Of a stretch of DNA of 64,000 nucleotides, positions 17,820-30,375 are shown piece by piece. Each line of letters opens with the position of its first letter. The stretch's first letter is position 1. Below the pieces are notes generated by a model that was not told the origin of the DNA, made no database searches, and saw only the letters and a program-made list of their open reading frames with translations. Source of the DNA: Liolophura sinensis (lineage: Eukaryota; Mollusca; Polyplacophora; Chitonida; Chitonidae). The stretch is taken from positions 22,001-86,000 of the forward strand of contig NW_027018091.1 in the NCBI RefSeq assembly GCF_032854445.1. Reading direction: 5' to 3'. The position numbers were made by a program, and so were the translations under genes.

Positions 17820-20800
17820 TATATTTAGGAATATTAGACTTAAAATCATTAAATGGTATTTAAACTTTTGACAAAAGTTTAGTAAGGGCAGATTTTGCCT
17901 CCCTGTCAACGACTGTGTTTCCATGGATACCAGTATAAATTGGTATCCAGCAGAATAAGATATCTTTACCTCTTTTAATTAGTTTTCTGTGTTTGGCTAT
18001 TATCTCAAGTATCAATGGATTTTTAAAATTAATATTCTGAATTGCCAAAGGGTAAGATAGCGAGTCGCTGCATATCACTGCCCTCCGGGCATGCCCAGAT
18101 GAAACATATGATAAGGACAGGAGTATAGCCCTGGTCTCTGCAGAAAAGATAGAAGATGAAGGTGGTAGACGAAGAGAAGTGACCCGATGATTTAAGACAG
18201 CCGCAGCTGCGACCCTGTCCTCATCCTTTGACCAGTCGATTTATACAAATTCATAATCCATATAATCCATTCAATTAGCCTTGATTTCCGCAAAACTTTA
18301 AATTATAAGAGGATTTGTACTTGATATATTATATTTACGTAGATCAAATATAGTTTAGGGTGTGGAAGGAGCCAGGGAAGAGACTCCAGAAAAAACACCG
18401 ATGCTATATCCTCTAACTGGATGTTAGCTTCTACAATATGGTCCCGTATACGAAGACCGAACGAAGGGATCTTGTTAGGACATTTAATATATTTGTCTAT
18501 ATATAATGGGTTGAAAACACAGTCGTAGGCAGGGTTTGTTGGATGAGCTTTAAGCTTACTAGCGTATTAAAGGTTAAGTTTTATACGTCTGTTATATAAA
18601 GAAGGCTCATTTGCCTCCACGTATAAACTTTCTACTGGTGAGGTTCTAAAAGCACCCAAGGCTGAGCCTCAAACCTTGGTGATGAACAGGATCCAACATT
18701 TTAATGTACGACTTCCTAGAGGAACCGTAAATGATGGACCAATAGTCCAATTTAGACCTCACCAGAGAACGATATAAATTTAGTAAAACTGATCGGTCAG
18801 CACCCGAATCGGTGCTAGACACGACCTTAATTATATCGAGAGCCTTTGTACATTGAACCTTAAGCATTTTTTTATGAGTTATAAAAGATACCTTACATTC
18901 AAATATTATATCTAAATATTTTGTTTCTCCAAGAATTTTAACCTGTTCACCACAAAAATTAAGCTCGGGATCAAAATGAAGTTTCCGTTTGTTACAAAAA
19001 TGCATACCGACTTGAAAATCTAAAACCATTTTCAGTTGCCCATTTCTCGAGACAAAGCTGCAACTGACGTTCGATGCTGTTCATATTCTTAGCTCGGTAG
19101 CTTATAAGGAAATCATCCACGTTTAAAGAACCCTCTGTGCCAGACGTTAATGTTTTTGCTAGGCTGTTTACTTTTATGCTGAACAGAGTTGTTGCCCTGG
19201 AGTACACCCATTTTCTACTCATAAAAGTCAGAAAGAGTGGACCCAACCCGTACCTTTAACCCTACGATCAGATAAAAAGTGAGATAAAAATGAAGGTCAG
19301 CGACCTTTTAATCCCATATCCGCGAGGTCTTTTAAAATACCATATTTCCATGTGGTGTCGTACGCCTTTTCAAGGTCGAAAAATATCGACACCACATGTT
19401 CATTATTAACAAAACCATCACGAATAAAAGTTTCAAATCGAATAAGGTGACCCAAGGTAGATCGACATTGACGAAAAATACTTGGAATATTAGATAAAAA
19501 CCAGTCTATCGTTGCTCATCCGTTCCATATTCTTACAGACACAGCTGGAAAGAGCTATGGGACAATGTAATTATTTGGATCAGTATGACCCTTACCCGGT
19601 CTGAGAACCGGGATAATTCACGCCTACCGCCATAATGGTGAAAAATTACCAGTTATCCAAATATCATCATTAAGCAATTTCAAGAGTCTCCATTGACTCA
19701 CGTGGTAAATGATCGAGAAACTGATTATGTAGGGTATCAGGACCACAAGCAGTACCGTATGCTTCTTTAAATGCAGTTTTCAGTTTCTCGATATTAAAGG
19801 GACGGTTATAATTTTCTGAATTCGTAGAGAAAGGGCAATTTAATTTTCTCTTGAAAAATTTTCCTTAATGGCTTTGCGACAGTCCTGATCATATCAGGGT
19901 TTTCTTTTCGATTTTGGATTTGTCGAGGTCTTAGGTATAGGTCTATCGGGAGCTCGTAAAACAATCTCGTTAAATTTTAATATAGGATCATCTGCTGTAC
20001 TGAGAGTCTCTGGGGTGATATTAGCCTCAGAGAACATTTCAAATGCGATCCAATCTGCTTTATCGAACTTCCACCTAGCTATACGCTCTAAATAGATTAG
20101 AAGTGAGATGCTCTAGGCTAAGAAGAAACTGGTCACTACCACAAAGATCGTCATGCACCTTCCAAGAAAAATCAAGAAGTGATGTATCTGTGATAGTGAG
20201 ATCGATAGCAGAATAAAGTGTCATTACCCGGATGTAAATAGGTAATAGAACCATCATTGAAATAACACATTTCCTACTTCGATAAGAAGTGTTGTTACTG
20301 GCCCAAAGGGGGTTATAGGAATGAAAAGCTCCCAGTTTTATAAACGGTTTAGGTAATTATTTTGTTGTGATTGTTGTGACTGAACATTATGTGATTGTTT
20401 CAGACAATAAAACAAGAACGGCCACAACCTGAAGCTCTGTATCCAGAGCAACAGGGTTGTGAAAATCTCCCAGGTGCGGGTGATGTATCCATCACATCGG
20501 CATCCGATGTTGAAGGACCAACGTCCTCCATCGATCCAAACCTATTAAAAGTTTGGACAGGTTCTCTAGCGGCCTTAGAGGGACGCTGTGTGGGATCACT
20601 AGGTTTATTATGATCACTATGAGATTTATTTCCTGACTTGGTTGTGGCAGTTTTTGTTTTGGATCGATTAGGTTTAGGTTTGATGTGGATTATTTACTGG
20701 TTTGATTTGCTGTACTACAGTCGTTTGGGTTGAACAGGAATTAAGCGCAGGATGAGCCGGAAGTTGGACAGAAGTAAAACTAGGTTTGTCGTTTCCATTG

Positions 20801-20839
20801 GGCCAAAAATGGCACAGTTCTTAAAAACTCTTCAGAATG

Positions 20840-22985
20840 CCCTCGTTGCCCTCTTGAGTGGTTATAACTGTTCTCGTGCACTCGTTTTTCGTGAGGTCAT
20901 TCCGTCGTTAGGGAACGAGCCGTACAACAGATTTGGGATGGGGCATCGTAGGGATAGCTGGACCACATGACGAGGATATTCGGGATTCGGTAGGTCTTTG
21001 TGTGTTAGGTAATAAAGTGTCTGGGAAACATTCCTTTGGTGAAGAGGTTTGTTCAAAATTAGTTACCTCAGCTATTGTCCTGCAAATGGCTGTGAAAGAA
21101 ATGATCAGTCCGGCGGATGATTGCCCTAGATTTTTCCGAAGGCAAGTCTTGTCAAGCCCCTATGTTGCATGAGGACAGGAAGTTCCTTGAGAAGATTTTG
21201 TCGGGCATTAGCCTTAAAGATGACCGTTACGAAAGCCCGCTTCCACTGCGAAATGATTGTTTGCTATTACCTGACAATAAGCAATTGGTCATCCATCGGC
21301 TAATGATGCTCAATGGTGGATTGTTGGCAAACCCAATATCTGATAGATTACACCTCTCTTATGCGTAAAATTATTATTATGGAGGGACATGCGGAAAGCT
21401 TCCTGATGAAAAGGTTAGCAGCAATCCTGGTAAGACTTGGTGTATCCCTCGGGGGTTATCACCCTAAGAATACCTCGATTATACGTGTGGTATTCGATTG
21501 TAGTGCTAGATATAGGGGAATGTTCTTGAATGATAATCTGTTACAGGGTCCGGATTTGATTAATGGGCTACAGGGGTTTTTTTGTCGTTTTCTACTTGCC
21601 CCTATTGCTTTCTTGTCTGACATTAAACAAATGTATGATCAGTGCACAGTGACTCCTGAATATCGAGACTAGTTGCGTTTCTTTTGGTGACCTGATCACG
21701 ATCCAGCAACTGAGTATCGCATGACTGACTGTTCATCTGTTTAGGGAGGCCCTGCATGCACTAATTTTGACCTAAAACGAGCAGCTAATGGTCATAAACA
21801 GGAGGATGGGGACCTCAACAGCTAATTTTGTAAGGCGTAATTTGTACGTGGATGACGGTCTTAAGTCAGCTAGTACTGTTAAGGAAGCGATTGCTCTCAT
21901 CTCCAGCAGTAAACAATTATATCGTCGAGTCGGCTTAGTTTTATACAGTTGTGTCAAACTCCCCAAAAGTAATGGTTTCAATCCCGCCTGAAGGCTGAGC
22001 TAGAGGCCATCCGCCCCTAGTGGGAACAATGGCGTTCAAGTCTTTTCAGTCTCAGAAAGCCAGAGTTGAAGCGCTGCTTGGTGTTTGGTGCCTCAGATTA
22101 CGTGGTGGATCCAATAGAAGCTTTTTGGACAAAGAGTAAACTGTTGTTAGGCTATATAACAAATGAAATTCGCAGATTTCATGTTTTTATAGCCAACCGG
22201 GTGCAGCAAATCCGAGAGCCCACTTCCCTCTCAGTGGTACCATGTTAAAACAAACGAGAATCCCGCGGATGATGGTTCAAAAGACATAACTCCAGATGAT
22301 ATTGTCTACCGATCTACATGGATTACTGGACCTTCATTCCTTTTGGGATACGAAATTTGAGTTACAATCTCATAATACCTCAGTTCAGCGGACCCAGATG
22401 TAAAGATCGCAGTATCTGCTGCTACCCAGTCCGATCAGGTCGAGTCTGGCTTTGATTTAGGTAGATTAGCTCATTTGTCTTCGTGTAAAGCAAATTGTCG
22501 GAGGCTAAAGTCGTGGTTGTTAAATCGTAGTCAATGCGATAGTTGGACTAAGGACTCGATCAAGCAGGAAATGAATGAATGAATGATTATGCCTTAACGT
22601 CACATCTCAGCATCTCAGGCAATATCTCAGCCATACCGTGGCGAGAACAAGCTGAAAACACGAGGCGGATAAGGTTTTGGATGCGGTAATGAAAACATCA
22701 AAGATAAAACAAAAAGGTTTGAACATGTTTAAAAAGAGGTAGGGAAAACGAGTGTTGAAACCTAAAAACCACAACATTTTTAAAAATAGTTCATCGAGAA
22801 AAGCTGTATATGTATGTTTATCTATATATATATTAACATTAAAATTTAAATCTGAACTGTCTTAGTTTCACCGGGAATTGGTGAGCCAGGTAGAGATCGA
22901 GAATCTGTTAAACGCAGAAAATACACTCAAGCGCACTAGTACCTTGTACCGCTTTGATCCATGTCTAGATAAGGCCAACTTGATG
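20840..22985 (+). mobile_element. BEL/Pao LTR-retrotransposon pol relic
   Basis: Plus-strand fragments follow the BEL/Pao pol order: a protease-side block (GYNCSRALVFREV, near 20855), RT (MIALDFSEG, PLPLRNDCLLLPDN, HPKNTSIIRVVFDCSA, LNDNLLQGPDLINGL, 21117-21670), the RT catalytic box NLYVDDGLKS (near 21845), an RNase H-side block (FIANRVQQIREPT, near 22180), and the integrase-leading block (LYRFDPCLD...LMRVGG, near 22950). Many shifts and stops occur. No LTR is recognised. A LINE 3' end (22572-22868) is inserted in it. Confidence 0.85.
22572..22868 (-). mobile_element. LINE copy C, 3' UTR only
   Basis: The block starts with the AATGAATGAATGAATG tail and the TTATGCCTTAACGTCA motif of the LINE 3' end and stops after about 300 bp, a strongly 5'-truncated insertion into the BEL/Pao relic. 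Confidence 0.8.
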
Positions 22986-22989
22986 AGAG

Positions 22990-23404
22990 TAGGAGGACAT
23001 GGCGCAAGTCGGGATTGCCCAGCGTTGTTCGGCATTCTGTGATTCTAGACCGTCTAGACATTGATGCTCTGCCTAAAGTTAAAAGGGTTCTGAAGGATCC
23101 CACTGTGCAAGAAACACTCGCTGACCTTCATAGTAAATTTGTCATCACTGTAGCAGACAAGGCTCCTAATAATGTCATCTTTATTTACAAGAATTTTTAT
23201 GATCAAATTCTTGTTCAAGAGCTATGTACATCTATAACAACATCCACATATTCTGCTACTATATGTACTCTGGAGGAACTATTTAACAAACACAAAACCT
23301 TTCTTAAAGAAAGTCGCATAGATATACCTACCCGTCATACAGAAATACCACAACTTTACTGGATTCCTAAAATGCATAAATCCCCATACAAGGCTCGATT
23401 TATT
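22990..23404 (+). pseudogene. Penelope-like element RT, N-terminal half
   Basis: The frame 23015-23404 reads DLHSKFVITVADKAPNNVIF, YNQIL-like segments and PQLYWIPKMHKSPYKARFI, typical of Penelope-type RTs upstream of the palm. It is cut at GCGGGTTCAAGAA, where LINE copy D is inserted, and continues at 28950. The start is not clear; the first ATG of the open frame is at 23015, and the junction with BEL/Pao sequence lies near 22985. Confidence 0.8.
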
Positions 23405-23449
23405 GCGGGTTCAAGAATGAATGAATGAATAAATGATTATGGCTTAACG

Positions 23450-26400
23450 CTACATCGGCAATATTTCAGCCATGCTGTCAAATAAATCATATATAGAGTT
23501 GACAGTGTAGAACCTTTGACGAACATAGGCAAAGTCTACACAGTCAACCAAGATATGTTTGATACCGTATTCTGCATCACATCCAACACACTCAGCAGCA
23601 CTGGTCCCATCTAAGATGAAATTGTGTGTCAAATGAGAATGCCCAACGCGACACCTCATTAAAATTACTTGGTCTCTACGAGACATTTGACAAGTGCAGG
23701 CATTTTAGCCAATGACAGGATGGATGGCATACAGTTTATTGTGGATCTGCAAGTCCCATTCACCCTGCCAAAGGCGACGAATATATTTAGGAAAATTAGG
23801 CTTCACGTCAGTAAAAGGGATTTTAACCCGAGATACAGGTTTATACAGGGCAGCTTTCGGTTCCCTGTCCACGACTGTGTTTCCATGGATACCAGTGTGA
23901 CTTGGTATCCAACAGAATATGATGTGTTTACCTCTTTTAATTATTTTTCGGTGTTTGGCTATTATCTCAAGTATCAATGGATTTTTAAATTTATTATTCT
24001 GAATTGCCAAAAGGCAAGACAACGAGTCGCTGCATATCACTGCCCTCCGGGCATGCCCATAAGAAACATATGATAACGCCAGAAGTATAGCCCTGGCCTC
24101 TGCAGAAAAGACAGAAGATGAAGGTGGCACACGAAGAGAAGTGATCCGCTGCTCTAAGACAGCCTCAGCCGCAACCCTGTCCCCATCCTTTGACCCGTCA
24201 GTATAAACTTATAATCCATATAATCAGCCTTGATTTCAGCAAAACCTTGCTGAATTATAGGAGGATTTGTATTTGATTTATTCTATTTAAGTAGATCAAA
24301 TATTAGTTTAGGTTGTGGGAGAAGCCATGGAGGAGACACCAGAGCTATACCCTCCAGCTTGATGTTAGCTCCCACAATATTGTCCCGTATACGAAGACCG
24401 AACGAAGGGATCCTATTAGAACATTTAGTATATTTGTCTATATATAATGGATTCAAAACACAGTTAAAGGCATGGTTTGCTGGATGTGCTTTAAGCTTTG
24501 TAGCATATTGAAGGCTAAATTTAATACATCGGTTATATAAAGAAGGCTCATTTCCCTCCACGTATAAACTTTCTTCTGGTGAGGTTCTATAAGCACCCAA
24601 GGCTGAACCTCAAAGCCTGGTGATGAACAAGATCCAACATTTTAATGTACGACGTCCTAGAGGAACCGTAAATGATGGATCCATAATCCAATCTACACCT
24701 CACCAGAGAACGATATAAATTTAGTAAAACTGATCGGTCAGCACCCCAATCGGTTCTAGACACGATCTTAATTATATCGAGAGCCTTTGTACATTTAGCC
24801 TTAAGCACTTTTATATGAGGTATAAAACAGAGCTTACTATCAAATATTATATCTAAAAATTTTGTTTCTCCAAGAATTTTAACCTGTTCACCACAAAAAT
24901 TAAGCTCAGGATCAAGATGAAGTTTCCGTTTGTTACAAAAATGCATACCGACGGTTTTAGACGTTGAAAATCTAAAACCGTTTTCAGTTACCCATTTCTC
25001 GATTTTATTGAGACAAAGCTGCAACTGACGTTCGATATTATTCATATTCTTAGCTGGGTAGCATATAAGGGAATCATCAACATATAAAGAACCCTCTGTG
25101 CCAGATGTTAATGTTTTTGCTAGGCTATTTATTTTTATGCTAAACAGAGTTGGTGATAGAATGCTGCCCTGGTGTACACCCATTTCCTGCTCATAAGAGT
25201 CAGAAAGAGTGGACCCAATTCATACCTTAAACTGACAATCTGATAAAAATTGTGATATAAATATAGGTAATCGACCTTTAAGTCCCATATCCGCAAGTTC
25301 TTTTAAAATACCATATTTCCATGTGGTGTCTTAGGCCTTTTCAAGGTCAAAAAATATGGACACCACATGTTCATTATTGATGAAGCTATCTCGAATAAAA
25401 GTTTCAAATCGAACAAGGTGATCTAAGGTAGATCGATCTTGACGAAATCCACATTGAATATTACATAAAAGCTTGTTGGTTTTGAGAAACCACACAAGTC
25501 TATCATTAATCATCCGTTCCATAATCTTACAAACACAGCTGGTAAGATCTATGGGACGGTAATTTTTTGGATCAGTATGATCCTTACCCGGTTTAAGGAC
25601 CGGGATAATACACGCCTCCCTCCATGACGGTGGAAAATTACCAGTTATCCAAATATCATTAAGCAAGTCCAAGAGAGTCTCCGGTGGCTCATTATCGGGA
25701 CCACAGGTATCGTGGGCCTTTTTTAATGCAGTTAAAAGTTCCTCCATATTAAAAGGACAATTATAATCTTCTAAATTTTTAGAAGAAAAGGGCAATTTAA
25801 TTCTCTCCTTCTGGTTTTTAATATGTTGGAATTTTTTAGCATAGTTCTCAGAAGAGGGTTTCTTGGAAATTGTCTCAGTAATTTATTTGTTATATCGGAT
25901 GGAGAGGTTAATATATTATCTCCATCTTTTAAATGCTGGACTTTTGCTTTATTTTTTTGCCCATAGGCTTCTGAACCATGTTCCAGACCTTACGCATGGG
26001 TGTTTTTGACGTAATGCCCGAAACAAAGTTCCGCCAACAAGATCGTCTCTTGAACTTGAGTAATCGGCAAGCCTTAGCTCTAAAAATACGAACCTGGTTT
26101 AAGTTATTATCATTAGGACATATATTAAAATTCCGCTCGGCCTTTTTGCGCTCCCTAATGGCTTTGCGACAGTCCTGGTCATACCAGTGTTTACTTTGGG
26201 ATTTTGGATTTATCGAGGGCTTAGGGATAGTTCTGTCAGCCGCTTGTAAAACAAGCTCATTAAATTTTAATATAGGATCATCTGCTACACTGAGAGCTTC
26301 TGTGGTGATATCAGCCTCACAAAACATCTCAAATGCGATCCAATCTGCTTTATCCAATTTCCACCTAGCTATACGTTCTAAAGAATTAGAAGTGATATTT

Positions 26401-27045
26401 TCTAGGATTATAGGAAAATGGTAACTACCACAAAGATCGTCATGCACCTTCCAAGAAAAATCAAGGAGAAGTGATGGATCTGTGGATCGATAGCAGAATA
26501 AGTGCCATTACCCGGATGTAAATAGGTATTAGAACCATCATTGAAATAACACAATTTCTCCTTCGATCAGAAGTCTTCGACTATCTTGCCCTTATTATTT
26601 ATGGTATTACTGCCCCAAAGGGGGTTATGGGAATTAAAACCTCTCATTATTTTAAAAGGTTTTGGCTATTGTTCTATTAAATTATGTAACTGTAAAGCTA
26701 ACAAAGAAATGTTAGGAGGAATATACACTGAACATGTGATTGTTTCAGACAATGAAACACGGACGGCCACAGCCTGAAGCTCTGTATCCAGAGCAACAGG
26801 GCTGTGAATAATATTGTTATTGATAAAGATCGAGGAGCGCCTGCAGCTCGCTCCTCTTTATTTGAGTAAGTTCTGTATAATGAATAATTTTTAAGAGTTA
26901 TTTTATCTTTGTTAAATGTCTTCAAGTGACTTTCCTGAAGACAAAGGGCATTAGTGTTTAGTAATTGAACTAGCTGTGTTATTTCAGTAAAATTTATCTT
27001 AAGACCTCGACAATTCCACTGTATAACTTTGTCTAAAGAAGACAT
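23450..27045 (-). pseudogene. LINE copy D ORF2 (EN-RT-RNase H)
   Basis: The start is MSSLDKVIQWNCRG at 27045. Endonuclease blocks run to about 25930; the SDH motif is altered to SYH. RT fingers with IPVLKPGKD and FRQDRSTLDHL lie at 25795-25331. The palm has VHQGSILSP and the catalytic LYVDDSLICY (25183-24587). RNase H shows SAEARAI and SDSLSCLLAIQNN (24130-23705), with the YTDGS-type start lost to mutation near 24200. A C-terminal C-x2-C-x7-H-x4-C cluster (CVGCDAEYGIKHILVDC) is at about 23570. The presence of RNase H places it in the I superfamily. At least six frame breaks are present. Confidence 0.9.
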
Positions 27046-27357
27046 TATGGAGGGAGGCGTATGGGAGATTTATCTTTATGTTCCGTGGAGATCGGCTGTT
27101 GGATCTCCCTGGTGCGGGTGATGTATCCATCACATCCGCATCTGATGCTGAAGGACCAACGTCCTCCAACAATCCAAACTTATTAAAAGTTTGGACAGGG
27201 TCCCTAGTGGCCTTAGAGGGACACTCTGTGGGTGATTAGTTTTACTGTTATTACTGTGAGCTTTGTTTTTTGATTTGACGCTGTTATTAGGTTCAGGTTT
27301 ATCAGATTTTTCGCCACTATTTACTGTTTATATTTGTTGTGCTGAAGTTCAGGTTTA

Positions 27358-28346
27358 TCAGATTGAACAAGTGTTTTGCGCACGTTGAGCCGAAAGTTTG
27401 ACAGAAGTGGTACTAGGTTTGTCGTTTCCAATGGGCCAAGTCAATGAAGTTTGAGTAGCAACAGATACTACTCGCTTGACCACATTGGCGAACGAAGTAT
27501 GCAGAGAGGTATTAGAGGGTGAGACCAATCTGCGGGCTTCCTGATAAGATATGTTGTTTTTAATTTTGAGGTCGATTATCTGCTTTTCTTTTACGAACAG
27601 TGGACAGTCTCTAGAAGAGGCCATGTGATCTCAACCGCAATTGCAGCAATCAACTGTGCTGTTGCAATCGAAACCATCATGACCTTCACTGCTGCACGGG
27701 AAACAAACCAGTTTATTTCTACATTGGCCCTTGCCATGGCCACATTTTTGGCAAGTGAAGCAGCGTGTAGGGTTTGAGATGTATAAAGTCACATTAACCC
27801 TACACGGGCCAATATAGATATATGACGGAAGAGATGTAGTATTGAATGTCAAAAGATATGTGTTTAGTTTAATGATATTGCCAGATTTCTTCATAGTGAA
27901 GCGTTTTACTCTGGCAACACCTTGTGATTTTAACTCTTCGAAGATTTCCTCTTCGGTTAAGTCAATAATATCAGCATCCCTATCACGAATTATTCCCTGA
28001 CAGCTGTTCAGGGAATTTTGAGGGGATACGAAAACAGGTAATCGGAAATTTTATTCAATGACAGCAGATTTTTAGGTTGTTGCCTCCGGATCTCAGCTTT
28101 TTAACGTTTTTAAGAGTTCCAGCTGCACCCTGGAGAGCTCTTTTTAAGAGGAACGGATGAATTTTGGAGACCGGCTTTTGTCCACTCTTTGTTGAGAGAA
28201 CAATGAAAGCCGGTACAGCTGTCCTGTTCATTATCAATTGAGTCAGATAACTTCCTCTTTTTATCAACACACAGCAACGAAGTCGGCTGAGAGGAAGTTT
28301 GGTTAGATAAATTCGAAACATTTGCAGAAATTTTTAATGCAGACAT
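27358..28346 (-). pseudogene. LINE copy D ORF1 (Gag-like)
   Basis: The start is MSALKISANVSNLSNQ at 28346, with a KKRKLSDS basic patch. The middle carries PSYIYIGPCRVNV. Three knuckles follow: CFTCQKCGHGKGQC, CFPCSSEGHDGFDC and a third CCNCG-x-DH-type knuckle interrupted by TGA near 27630. The C-terminus has an EARRLVSPSNTS segment. ORF1 proteins of this type coat element RNA. Confidence 0.85.
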
Positions 28347-28949
28347 GGTATATATATGTATAAAGTTCACCCCATTTGTTCCTCACCCACCACGGAGTGC
28401 CCACAAGGGCGATGTCTGAACCTGGGGATACCCAGTAGGAAAGACACCAAGGATTCCATATGAGGTACACTCGAACAAATTGAGTTATACCAAAGGTTAA
28501 ATTGAATCTACCCGATTGACCCATGAGCCACCGCCTCAAAGCGTAGTCCCGCAAACGAAATTCGAGAAATAACATTTGTTCGCTAAATGATGTGCTGTTA
28601 TAGAGGCAATTGGGACCACGCAGAGGCAAGACATGACCAAGCCGATTGATCTGACCTCCCCATCCGACCTCCCGTCTTTCCCCAAGAAAGGGCCAAACTG
28701 ACGTGATGGGCGTGAGGATCTCGCAAGATCAACACGCCCTCAGCCTCCAGGATCCCGTCCTCGTAGATTACGGGTCGCAACCTACGGCAAACAGGTCGCT
28801 CCCCAGTTGCCTCTTACACAACCGGGAAGATGTGAGCCGGGCTCACACAGGAGAGCTCTAGGTTAGTCGACTTTTACGACAAGCTTGCCTACAGGGCTGA
28901 GGTCTTATTCTTATCACCACCGGAAACCCCACGGGGGCGGGTTCAAGAA

Positions 28950-30066
28950 ATTGAACCACCAAACTCTTGTCAACCCTACTTACAAAAGCGTTACAAGAAG
29001 TGAAGTCATTTTGGAATCAGTATTGTTGTGCCATAAGAAAAAATTCAGGTGTAAACTGCATGTGGATTCTTAACAACTCCAAACGTCTTACAGAAGAACT
29101 CGATGCTCATATGCATATACCGTACAAAGACATATCCACATGGGATTTGCCTACTCTATACTACGATTCCTCACAAAGATCTTATTGAAAGAATATCGTC
29201 GGGAATTGTCTCGGTATTTACTAAAACAGGTCACCGTTACATTAACGTCAGAAGCAATACGGCTTTCTTTAGTTCTACTCTTTATGAAGGTTACCACTCA
29301 ATGGATTTTACATTATTTATTGAATTACTTGAATTTTTCATTAATAACATCTATGTGAAATTCGGAGATACCATTTACCGACAGTGCATAGGTATTCCAA
29401 TGGGTAACAGTTGTGCGCCTCTTTTGGCAGGCCTATACCTGTTTTCTTATGAATACGACTATATGCAGAAATTACTTAAAAGTAATATCTTTAAAGCGCG
29501 ATCCTTTTCAATTACCAAGCGGTATATTGATGATCTACTGGCGTTAAATAATCCCCATATTGCTGAAGCGGTGAAGGAAATCTATCCACCTTCATTGGAT
29601 TTAAAGGAGACAACAGATAGTCCTGATGGTACATCTTATTTGGATCTATATCTGTACAAAGACGAACAAGGTCTCCTTTCACGCCGCCTTTACGACAAAA
29701 GGGATAATTTCAATTTTGATATTGTAAATTATCCTTATTTAGGTAGTATACCAAAGGGTCTTGCATATGGCGTATACATATCTCGCCTTGTAGCATTTGT
29801 CAGATCTTGCGTTAATTGTAATGACTTCAATCTGCGTCACAAGTTGCTAGTTCAAAAACTAATTTGCCAAGGACAATCCTTCAAACGCCTTCATTCTAAG
29901 TTTCTCAAATTTTACAATGAGTATAACCAGGCATGGGAACAGGTGATAATAAAAAAGACTGATAAATTGACGGCGCGAAAGCGCCGGAGCCGAGAGCGGT
30001 TGCGCTGGAGCGGGGGGAAAGCACGAGAGGGGGGCAGCGCCCCCCTCTCGCCGTCGGGCGAATTTT
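28950..30066 (+). pseudogene. Penelope-like element RT, palm and thumb
   Basis: This continues the RT cut at 23404. After a first frame with WILNNSKRLTEEL and DLPTLYYDS, a shift near 29165 leads into the long frame ending at 30068. It carries IGIPMGNSCAPLLAGLYLFSYE and the catalytic KRYIDDLLAL, then SYLDLYLYKDEQG, LYDKRDNFNFDIVNYP and a C-terminal helical part ending near 29960. No GIY-YIG endonuclease is seen after it; the frame instead runs into a GC-rich structured tail. Confidence 0.85.
29970..30066. repeat. GC-rich structured tail after the Penelope RT
   Basis: A 6-bp stem closes a GAAA loop at 29971-29986 (CGGCGC/GCGCCG). A 12-bp stem with a 3-nt loop lies at 30024-30050. The block is far richer in GC than the RT gene before it and the AT-rich sequence after it. 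Confidence 0.8.
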
Positions 30067-30375
30067 AGATGAAATAACAATGTTTCGTGACCATAGGTGA
30101 AAAAAAAAGTGTTTTTCTTGGATCTTCTTCAGTTACCCTAACATACAATAAAAGCTTTCAGATGTTAGTTACTTTCACAAATGTTACCTTCCAAATTGGC
30201 CGCTTTTTCTGGTCAATGACACACCTTCACTTCTGGAAAGTTCAGTCAGGACTTCACATATTTATAAATTCACGGATAGGGCCATTTCCATAGCCTCACA
30301 CTGTCACAACATTTTTACTGATTATTTACAACAATTGTATATACATATTAACACCGTCAGCTTCCCATCCCATCA
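30067..30375. other. AT-rich spacer, no gene recognised
   Basis: Only short frames are present between the Penelope tail and the hAT-like relic. Confidence 0.5.

Larger units (their letters stand above)
16131..20805 (-). mobile_element. LINE copy B (I/Nimb-like), 3'-truncated and deleted
   Basis: It begins on the left inside the C-terminal part of ORF2, directly against the 5' end of copy A, and runs through RNase H (17860-18240), RT (18560-19850), a shortened endonuclease (19860-20460) and part of ORF1 (20460-20805). The YxDD box reads NVDD (near 19120). Compared with copy D, several blocks are missing, including one near 19850 that joins the RT linker to the endonuclease. A Tc1 element interrupts it at 16291-17819. 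Confidence 0.85.
23418..28936 (-). mobile_element. LINE copy D, complete I/Nimb-like element of 5.5 kb with 13-bp TSD
   Basis: GCGGGTTCAAGAA flanks both ends (23405-23417 and 28937-28949), and removing the insert rejoins the Penelope RT frame region. The 3' end is a TTCA-type repeat; the 5' end on the minus strand begins CCCCGTGGGGTTTCC. Order on the minus strand is 5' UTR, ORF1 with CCHC knuckles, ORF2 with endonuclease, RT, RNase H and a C-terminal CCHC motif, then a short 3' UTR. The element defines the family's ends for reading the other copies. Stops and shifts make this copy inactive. Confidence 0.95.

Noticed and set aside
29955-30066. Hammerhead ribozyme after the Penelope RT
   Set aside because: Penelope elements can carry them and a GAAA is present, but I could not find the CTGATGA core and the required three-stem layout.
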